Below, piece by piece: positions 58,316 to 64,000 of a DNA stretch of 64,000 nucleotides. Each line of letters opens with the position of its first letter. Within the stretch, counting starts at the first letter, position 1. The stretch spans positions 5,501,501-5,565,500 of the forward strand of contig NZ_CP029190.1 of NCBI RefSeq assembly GCF_008642295.1. Reading direction: 5' to 3'. The notes under the pieces were generated by a model. It made no database searches. It saw nothing but the letters and a program-made list of their open reading frames with translations, and had not been told where the DNA came from. This DNA is from Streptomyces venezuelae. Lineage in GTDB: Bacteria; Actinomycetota; Actinomycetes; Streptomycetales; Streptomycetaceae. The position numbers and the translations under genes were made by a program.

Positions 58316-60373
58316 CTAGCCGGTCGTCAGGACCGCGGTGGCCACCGCGGACGGGACCGGGGCCAGGGGAGCCGGGTGGGTGGTGAACGTGCCCCGGCCC
58401 TGGGTGCGGCCACGGAGCCGGGACGCATAGCCGAACAGCTCGGCCAGCGGCACGGCCGCCGTGACCACCGCGGTCCCGGACTGCGTACGGGACGCGGAGA
58501 CCCGGCCGCGGCGGGCCGCGAGATCGCCCAGAACGCCGCCCACCGCATCGTCCGGGACGGTGACCGTGACCTCCGCGACCGGCTCCAGCAGCTCCAGCGC
58601 GCTCGCGCGCAGCGCGTCCCGCAGCCCGAACCGGCCCGCCGCCCGGAACGCCAGCTCCGAGGAGTCCTTGGAGTGGGTCGCCCCGTCGGTGAGCGTGACC
58701 CGCAGCCCCGTCACCGGGTAGCCGCCCAGCGGGCCCGCCGCGAGGGCGTCCCGGCAGCCGGCTTCCACCGCGCGGACGAACTCCTGCGGCACCCGGCCGC
58801 CGGTGACCGTCGAACGGAACACGAAACCCGCTTCCTCTCCTTCTCCTTCTCCGGCCGGCTCGACGTCCAAGACGATGTGCGCGAACTGGCCCGCACCGCC
58901 GTCCTGTTTCACATGCCGGTGGACGAAGCCGGTCACCCCGCGCACCACGGTCTCCCGGTAGGAGACCTGCGGCCGGCCGACGACGACCGCCACCCCCTGC
59001 CCGCGGCGGATCTTCTCCACCGCGACCTCCAGATGGAGTTCGCCCATCCCCGACAGCACCGTCTGCCCGGTCTCCGCGTCCGTCCGCACCACCAGCGAGG
59101 GATCCTCCTCCACCAGCCGCGCCAGCGCCGAGGCCAGCTTGCCGGTGTCGGTACTGCGCTCGGCCTCGACCGCCACCGACACCACCGGATCGGCCACCAC
59201 CGGCGGTTCGAGCAGCAGCGGAGCCGACGGCGCGCACAGCGTCGTCCCGGCCCGGGCCGACTTCAGCCCGATCACGGCGACGATGTCACCGGCAACCGCC
59301 TCCTCCCGTTCCTCGTGCCGGTCCGCCTGCACCCGCAGGATCCGGCCGATCCGTTCCGTCCGGCCGGTGCCCGCATCCAGCACCGACTCGCCCTTGCGGA
59401 CCGTGCCCGCGTACACCCGGAGATAGGTGAGCCGTCCCGTCGCCGTGGCCGTCACCTTGAAGGCCAGCGCCGTGAACGGGGCCGCCGGGTCGGCGGGCCG
59501 CGTCCCGCGCACCGGCGGCAGGTCGGCCGGCGAGGGCAGGTACGCCAGCACCGCGTCCAGCAGCGGTTCGACGCCCCGGTTCCGGTACGCCGAGCCGCAC
59601 AGCACCACCACGCCGTCCCCGGAGAGGGTCAGGTCGCGCAGCGCCGTGGCCAGGGTGCGCCCGGTGAGCGCCGAGGCCGTGCAGAACTCCTCCAGCGCTG
59701 CCGGATGGAGTTCGGCCACCGCCTCCTCCAGCTGCCGGCGCCGTCGCTCCGCCTCCGCACGAAGCTCCTCGGGGACCGGCCCCGTCTCGTACGTCCCGTC
59801 GCCCGCCGGCCAGTGCAGTGCCCGCATCTCCAGCAGGTCCACCACGCCGGTGAACCCGTCCTCCCGCCCGATGGGCAGCTGCACCACCAGCGGTACGGCG
59901 CCCAGCCGGTTCCGGATCGAGGCGACCGCGGTGTCGAGGTCGGCACCGGCCCGGTCCAGCTTGTTCACGAACGCGATCCGCGGGACGCCGTACCGGTCGG
60001 CCTGCCGCCACACCGACTCGCTCTGCGGCTCGACCCCCGCGACGGCGTCGAACACGGCCACCGCCCCGTCCAGGACCCGCAGGGACCGCTCCACCTCGTC
60101 GGCGAAGTCGACATGGCCCGGCGTGTCGATCAGGTTGACCCGGTGTCCGCCCCAGGCGCAGCTCACGGCCGCGGCGAAGATGGTGATGCCGCGGTCGCGT
60201 TCCTGGGCGTCGTAGTCGGTGACGGTCGTGCCCTCGTGGACCTCGCCCCGCTTGTGGATGGCGCCGGTGGCGAACAGGATCTGTTCGGTGAGCGTGGTCT
60301 TGCCGGCGTCGACGTGGGCGAGGATGCCGAGATTCCGGACAAGGGTGGTGGGGTTGGTGGCGTTGGTGCGCAT
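58316..60373 (-). CDS. Second elongation factor G (EF-G-like translational GTPase)
   Basis: A 685-residue EF-G paralogue. G1 AHVDAGKTT is at 20-28, then ERDRGITI, G3 DTPGHVDF, G4 NKLDRAGAD, and domains II-V ([31 protein letters not shown], the [17 protein letters not shown] end). Sequence such as [21 protein letters not shown] is EF-G, not Tet(M)/OtrA-like. The housekeeping fusA lies with the ribosomal genes elsewhere, so this is a conditional translocase or a recycling or drug-tolerance factor (inference). ATG 60373 has a weak site (AAAGG 10 bases off) next to a GGCC-CTG-GGCC hairpin. A possible leader peptide precedes it. Confidence 0.88.
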   Translation of the reverse strand: MRTNATNPTTLVRNLGILAHVDAGKTTLTEQILFATGAIHKRGEVHEGTTVTDYDAQERDRGITIFAAAVSCAWGGHRVNLIDTPGHVDFADEVERSLRVLDGAVAVFDAVAGVEPQSESVWRQADRYGVPRIAFVNKLDRAGADLDTAVASIRNRLGAVPLVVQLPIGREDGFTGVVDLLEMRALHWPAGDGTYETGPVPEELRAEAERRRRQLEEAVAELHPAALEEFCTASALTGRTLATALRDLTLSGDGVVVLCGSAYRNRGVEPLLDAVLAYLPSPADLPPVRGTRPADPAAPFTALAFKVTATATGRLTYLRVYAGTVRKGESVLDAGTGRTERIGRILRVQADRHEEREEAVAGDIVAVIGLKSARAGTTLCAPSAPLLLEPPVVADPVVSVAVEAERSTDTGKLASALARLVEEDPSLVVRTDAETGQTVLSGMGELHLEVAVEKIRRGQGVAVVVGRPQVSYRETVVRGVTGFVHRHVKQDGGAGQFAHIVLDVEPAGEGEGEEAGFVFRSTVTGGRVPQEFVRAVEAGCRDALAAGPLGGYPVTGLRVTLTDGATHSKDSSELAFRAAGRFGLRDALRASALELLEPVAEVTVTVPDDAVGGVLGDLAARRGRVSASRTQSGTAVVTAAVPLAELFGYASRLRGRTQGRGTFTTHPAPLAPVPSAVATAVLTTG

Positions 60374-60458
60374 GGCCCAGGGCCTTTCGGACGAGAAGAG
60401 AAAGCGGCAGCGCGATTCCCGGCCGGCAGGCGACAGCAGCACTCGGGCGTGCGTCGGC

Positions 60459-60572
60459 TCAGGTCACGGGCATGCGGTGTCGGGCGCGCAGCGGACACCG
60501 CGCGCCGCGGGACACTCGGATCACGTCGTACCGGGCAGGGGGAACGAAGGCGGCAGTGCGCTGACGGCACAT
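60459..60572 (-). CDS. Possible 37-residue leader peptide of the EF-G-like gene
   Basis: ATG 60572 follows GGGGAGCAGGGTG, a better ribosome site than that of the main gene, and the frame stops at 60459, 85 bases before the EF-G start. The peptide begins [17 protein letters not shown] and is Arg-rich (10 of 37). Short upstream frames of this kind often sense stalled ribosomes ahead of ribosome-protection genes. Codon bias alone cannot settle it in this GC-rich DNA. The 250 bp beyond it up to the DUF1906 gene hold no recognised feature. Confidence 0.35.
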   Translation of the reverse strand: MCRQRTAAFVPPARYDVIRVSRGARCPLRARHRMPVT

Positions 60573-60820
60573 CACCCTGCTCCCCTCTCTCGTCTCTTGC
60601 GGTATGCGACTCGGTGAGTGTAGGAAGCCGGTCCGGCCCGGGGCACGTGATTTTTCCGGCCGCTGCCACGGACCGCTCGGCTGGACGCGCAGACACCGGT
60701 CTCACTCGTGCGGGTGACGCGGAAAGCCGTGATGTGCCGGGCGCACCCTGGGCTGTCCGGACCAATCGGGCCCCCGCTCGGCGCAGTTGGGCGGGCGCAC
60801 GGTCTGGTACCCATCAGCCC

Positions 60821-62248
60821 ATGCTGTCTCGGATTCTGCTGAGTTCCCTGGTCGGGGCCGTGACCCTGGCCTCCGCCGCCTTCGCCCCGACCGCGGGCGG
60901 GGCCCCGGCCCCCGCCGTCCCGACCGCCGGGGAACGGACCGTCACCTATCAGGGGATGCGGCTCACCGTCCCCGCCCACTGGCGGATCGTCGACCTCGAA
61001 CGCGCCCCCGCCACCTGCCTGCGCCTGGATGTACCGAGCCTGTACCTCGGCCCGGCCGGCAGCCAGCGCGACTGCTCCGGCCGGGCGGTGGCCGCCCGCG
61101 CCGACACCCTGCACCTGGAACCCCTCCGGGGCGCCCCCGAGCGCGCCGACATCCCCACCGTGACCGTTCCCCTGGGCACCGCGCTGCCCGCCGCCGCACC
61201 CCCGGGGGGCAGCAACGAGATCCGGTACGCGCTGCGCCAGGCCGGCCTCATGGCCACCGTCTCGTACGGGGACACCCCAGCGGCAGCCCGCCGGGTGATG
61301 GCGGGCGCCCGGACCGGTGCCGCCCGCCGGCCCGTCGTACCGCCCGTCACGCCCGCGGTCCGCGCGGACGTGCAGGCCCAGGACCCCTACCGGGGCGAGG
61401 GCTTCGACGCCTGCACCGCGCCGGCCCAGAGCACCATGGACACCTGGTGGAAGGAGTCCTCCTTCGGGGCCGTCGGCATCTACATCGGCGGTCCGGCCCG
61501 GGCCTGCGCCCAGCCGAAGCTGACCGCCGACTGGGTACGGAAGCAGGCGGACACCGGCTGGCACCTGATGCCGATCTGGGTCGGACCGCAGCCCTGGCGC
61601 AGCGCGAGCACCGGCCTGTCGACGTCCGCCTCCACCGCCGCCGAGCAGGGCCGGACCGCCGCCGACGGGGCCGTGGCGGCGGCCCGCCGGCTGGGTCTGG
61701 CCGAGGGCACGATCCTCTACAACGACGTGGAGAGCTACACCGACCGCGCCACCTGGGACGCCCCGGTGGTGTCCTACCTGGTCGCCTGGACGGAGCAGCT
61801 GCACCAGCTGGGCTACCGCTCCGGCGCCTATGTCTCGGCGAGCTCCGGAGTGAAGGCCCTCAGCCGCCACCACGACCAGGCGCCCGGCTCGATGCCGGAC
61901 GTGCTGTGGGCGGCGGCCTGGAACCGGTCGGCCTCGGTGACCGATGCCGACATGGGGCTGCCGGCCGGGACCGTGCAGTGGGCCGGCGGCCGGCGTGCCC
62001 ACCAGTTCCGCGGCGACCACAACGCGACCTACGGCGGGATCACCGTCAACATCGACCGCAACTGGCTCGATGTGGCGCTGTCCGGCGCGCTTGAGCCGGA
62101 CCCGGTGGCGGACCCGGCGACGGACCCGGATGCCGATTCCGACGCGGACGCCGATGCGGATGCGGATTCCGACACGGACGCGGACGCGGATTCCGACGTG
62201 GACACGGATTCCGACTCCGACTCCGACTCGGACTCCGACGACGACTGA
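60821..62248 (+). CDS. Secreted DUF1906 (glycoside-hydrolase-like) protein with Asp-rich tail
   Basis: A 475-residue exported protein with signal peptide ~1-25 (LLSSLVGAVTLASAAFA). A ~165-residue N-terminal region precedes the DUF1906/Rv2525c-like domain (~190-420): GFDACTAPAQSTMDTWW, GAVGIYIGG, WHLMPIWVG, ILYNDVESY and VNIDRNWLDVAL. These proteins have a TIM-barrel fold related to lysozyme-like GH25 enzymes, and DVESY may hold acidic catalytic residues. The last ~50 residues alternate Asp with Ala, Ser or Thr and end DSDSDSDSDDD, a likely calcium- or cation-binding tail. Start ATG 60821. Confidence 0.85.
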   Translation: MLSRILLSSLVGAVTLASAAFAPTAGGAPAPAVPTAGERTVTYQGMRLTVPAHWRIVDLERAPATCLRLDVPSLYLGPAGSQRDCSGRAVAARADTLHLEPLRGAPERADIPTVTVPLGTALPAAAPPGGSNEIRYALRQAGLMATVSYGDTPAAARRVMAGARTGAARRPVVPPVTPAVRADVQAQDPYRGEGFDACTAPAQSTMDTWWKESSFGAVGIYIGGPARACAQPKLTADWVRKQADTGWHLMPIWVGPQPWRSASTGLSTSASTAAEQGRTAADGAVAAARRLGLAEGTILYNDVESYTDRATWDAPVVSYLVAWTEQLHQLGYRSGAYVSASSGVKALSRHHDQAPGSMPDVLWAAAWNRSASVTDADMGLPAGTVQWAGGRRAHQFRGDHNATYGGITVNIDRNWLDVALSGALEPDPVADPATDPDADSDADADADADSDTDADADSDVDTDSDSDSDSDSDDD

Positions 62249-62251
62249 CCG

Positions 62252-62752
62252 TCAGCCCTCCCGCGGTGGCTCGTCGTCAGTGCCCCGGCGCAGGGTGCGC
62301 AGCCCGCGCGCCGGGGTCCAGGCCCGGATCACCAGGTCGTCGCCATCGACCCCGATGTGGACCACCTCGGTCAGCTCGGCGCGGAACAGGTGGAACGGAT
62401 GCTCGGTACCCGTCTCCTCCGCGAACCGGTGCTGCTCCGGCGGGTCGACGACCTCGACGGCCCGGCCGGAGATCCGGACGTCCCCGTCCGGCATGGTCTC
62501 GCCCGCCCCCGGGTTGGTGTGCAGCGCGAACCGCGGATCGCGCTGCAGGTCCTTCGCCTTCCGGGATTCCGGCATCATCCCGAGCCACAGCTCGCCGCCC
62601 CGGAACTCTGTGTTCAGCCCGGCCACCCGGGGCGATCCGTCCTTGCGGAGGGTGGCCAGGACATGGTGGGGGTACTGCGCGAAGCGGGCCCGTACCGTCG
62701 CCGCGAACTCGGGTTCCGCCTGCTCGAACGCTGCCCAGTTGTTCGTCGTCAT
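62252..62752 (-). CDS. Pyridoxamine-5'-phosphate-oxidase-family protein
   Basis: A 166-residue split-barrel flavin-type protein. It has FAQYPHHVLATLRKDGSPRVAGLNTEFRGGELWLGM and a following DPRFALHTNPG stretch, as in PNPOx-like/F420- or FMN-binding proteins. The fold is clear, the cofactor and substrate are not. The gene ends 3 bp from the DUF1906 gene (convergent). It starts at ATG 62752. Confidence 0.82.
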   Translation of the reverse strand: MTTNNWAAFEQAEPEFAATVRARFAQYPHHVLATLRKDGSPRVAGLNTEFRGGELWLGMMPESRKAKDLQRDPRFALHTNPGAGETMPDGDVRISGRAVEVVDPPEQHRFAEETGTEHPFHLFRAELTEVVHIGVDGDDLVIRAWTPARGLRTLRRGTDDEPPREG

Positions 62753-62811
62753 ACGGGTATCCAAGCCCAGGTTCCCCAGACCCGCGGGCGGCGCGCCGCC
62801 AAGGGCCGCTC

Positions 62812-63387
62812 CTACGGGAGCGTGCCGAGCTCCTCGATGTCGGACAGCATGGCAGCCGCCAGGTCGCGCTCGGAGGCGTAGTACCGCTCCGCCCACTTGA
62901 GGGTGAGCGCCGGGTACGCCCAGTCCGCCTCCCCGTGGGCCTCTTCCGCGTCGGCCACCGCCCGGCGGCGCATCGACTCCGCGTACTCCTGCTGCTGCAG
63001 GAGGACTTCGCGCATCTGCTCCGGTTCCAGCAGGTGGCCCAGCCAGAGCCGGAGCATCGGCCCGTGCTTGAGCACGGGCGGGTCGACCGGGGCTTCGCGG
63101 GCCCATTCCCGTACGGCGGCCAGCCCCTCGGGGGTGATCCGGTACACCCGTTTGTCGCGGCTGCCGGTCTCCTGGGCGACCATCCGGGACGAGGCGTAAC
63201 CGGCCTGCTCCAGCCGTTTGAGCTCGCTGTAGATCTGGCTGAAGGACGGGCTCCAGTAGAAGAACCGCAGCGACCGGTCCGACCACTTCTTCAGGTCGTA
63301 GCCGGAGAGCTCCTCCCCGAAGGAGAGCAGCCCGAGCACTGCCCAGCTGGTCGCGGGGAGCGTGCGCCTGTTCGTCTCTTCTGCCAC
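62812..63387 (-). CDS. PadR-family transcriptional regulator
   Basis: A 191-residue regulator. The N-terminal winged helix (SWAVLGLLSFGEELSGYDLKKW, FFYWSPSFSQIYSELKRLEQAGY, RVYRITPEGLAAVREW) is standard PadR. The helical C-terminal dimerisation part (~100-185) is of the Vir/PadR_C type. GTG 63387 follows TAGACT by 7 bases, an ideal leaderless arrangement. It is divergent from the SDR gene with an inverted-repeat site in the shared region, which it probably represses. Confidence 0.88.
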   Translation of the reverse strand: MAEETNRRTLPATSWAVLGLLSFGEELSGYDLKKWSDRSLRFFYWSPSFSQIYSELKRLEQAGYASSRMVAQETGSRDKRVYRITPEGLAAVREWAREAPVDPPVLKHGPMLRLWLGHLLEPEQMREVLLQQQEYAESMRRRAVADAEEAHGEADWAYPALTLKWAERYYASERDLAAAMLSDIEELGTLP

Positions 63388-63434
63388 GCAGCGAAGTCTA
63401 CGACCGGCCCCCGGCGGCCCCCTTCCCTCCGGCA

Positions 63435-63468
63435 GGAATGACTGCTAGAAGTATTCCTATTCGGAATA
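63435..63468. promoter_or_regulatory. Candidate PadR operator
   Basis: TATTCC (63452-63457), TATTC, GGAATA (63463-63468) is a perfect 6-5-6 inverted repeat. A second, wider pair AGGAAT (63434-63439) with ATTCCT (63453-63458) overlaps it. The patch is unusually A/T-rich for this genome and lies 31 bp before the SDR start. Confidence 0.55.
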
Positions 63469-63498
63469 TCGACGCATCGACGGACCAACGGAGGTCCC

Positions 63499-64000
63499 GT
63501 GAGCGCACTCGACGGCAAGGTGGTCCTGCTCACCGGCGCCGGCCGCGGCCAGGGCGCGGCCGAAGCGCGCCTCTGTGCGGCGGCCGGGGCCCGGGTCGTG
63601 CTCACCGACGTACGCGAGGAGGAAGGCCGGGCCGTCGCCGCCGAACTCGGCGGCCAGGGGCTGTTCCTCCGCCATGACGTGGCCGATCCGGCGAGCTGGG
63701 ACAGCGTCGTCCGGGCCACCGTGGAAGCCTTCGGCACGGTCTCCGCCCTGGTCAACAACGCCGCCCTGTGGCACACCGCGCATGTGGAGGAGCAGAGCCC
63801 GGAGGGCTTCGAGCGGCTGTTCAGGGTCAACCTGCTCGGCCCCTTCCTCGGCATCCGGGCCGTCGCCCCGGTACTGCGGGCGGCCGGCGGCGGTTCGATC
63901 GTCAACATCTCCTCCACCGCCGGCCTGGTCGGCATCCCGGGCCACGCCGCCTACGGATCCACCAAATTCGGGCTCCGTGGCCTGACCCGCTCGGCCGCAC
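63499..64000 (+). CDS. SDR family oxidoreductase, 5' part
   Basis: The first 167 residues of a classical short-chain dehydrogenase; the gene runs off the window. The cofactor motif is TGAGRGQGAAEA, NNAALW follows at ~86-91, and SIVNISSTAGLVGIPGHAAYGSTKFG holds the catalytic Ser, Tyr and Lys. An Asp after VVLTD in beta2 suggests NAD rather than NADP. GTG 63499 has GGAGGTCCC directly upstream. Its control by the divergent PadR regulator is likely; the substrate is unknown. Confidence 0.9.
   Translation, partial: MSALDGKVVLLTGAGRGQGAAEARLCAAAGARVVLTDVREEEGRAVAAELGGQGLFLRHDVADPASWDSVVRATVEAFGTVSALVNNAALWHTAHVEEQSPEGFERLFRVNLLGPFLGIRAVAPVLRAAGGGSIVNISSTAGLVGIPGHAAYGSTKFGLRGLTRSAA

Noticed and set aside
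58316..60373. Tet(M)/OtrA-type ribosomal protection protein
   Set aside because: Switch and domain motifs ([31 protein letters not shown]) are those of EF-G; resistance remains possible but the family is EF-G.

Overview
The window is a gap-poor, very GC-rich chromosomal segment of a Streptomyces or close relative. The signs are G/C-ending codons throughout, GTG starts in about a quarter of the genes, many promoter -10 boxes only 6-8 bases from the start codon, and a gene order (phoD, dnaE, his operon, trp genes, lgt, gltBD) that from memory matches the core of the S. coelicolor chromosome around SCO2020-2070. I recognise no rRNA, tRNA, CRISPR array, insertion sequence or prophage. Nearly all of it is vertically inherited core or lineage-conserved DNA; accessory-looking signals are confined to repeats and a few envelope or stress modules.

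Layout. 1-6.7 kb: tail of a Na+/H+ antiporter, a MurG paralogue coupled to a LegB-like sugar-nucleotide dehydratase, a divergent two-component system, a fragment resembling the kinase C-terminus, an MscS channel and a small hydrolase. 6.7-14.4 kb: membrane Ser/Thr kinase, secreted M43 metalloprotease, Tat-exported PhoD phosphatase, membrane-anchored thioredoxin-like protein, a membrane protein and a DUF2252 protein. 14.5-25.5 kb: dnaE, a 53-residue basic protein and an NYN-domain protein flanking a perfect 21-bp inverted repeat, an ABC exporter, DUF2567, YbaK, a Lon-substrate-binding-domain protein and a pentapeptide-like membrane protein. 25.6-33.0 kb: hisD-hisC-hisB-(55-residue membrane protein)-hisH-priA-ridA-hisF, a hairpin-rich repeat array, then hisI. 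33.0-39.6 kb: trpE, three small membrane or unknown proteins, trpC, trpM, trpB, trpA. PriA must serve both His and Trp synthesis if no trpF exists elsewhere; trpD and trpG are not here. 39.7-41.7 kb: a second thioredoxin-like protein and lgt.

41.7-50.6 kb holds the most unusual unit: a seven-gene minus-strand operon in which every one of the six junctions is a 4-bp ATGA or GTGA overlap. It encodes four ADP-ribosylglycohydrolase-family proteins, a ribokinase, a CaiB-type CoA-transferase and a CitE/HpcH-type CoA-ester lyase. One paralogue has lost a metal-ligand aspartate and carries a 333-residue low-complexity N-terminus. The combination suggests release of ribose from a ribosylated compound and CoA-dependent breakdown of the rest, a pathway I cannot name.

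50.8-64 kb: a VIT1/CCC1-type transporter, gltB-gltD (with a GlnR-like site upstream), a 56-bp perfect direct repeat, a second EF-G preceded by a possible leader peptide, a secreted DUF1906 protein with an Asp-rich tail, a pyridoxamine-phosphate-oxidase-like protein, and a divergent PadR/SDR pair around an inverted-repeat operator. The SDR gene runs off the right end.
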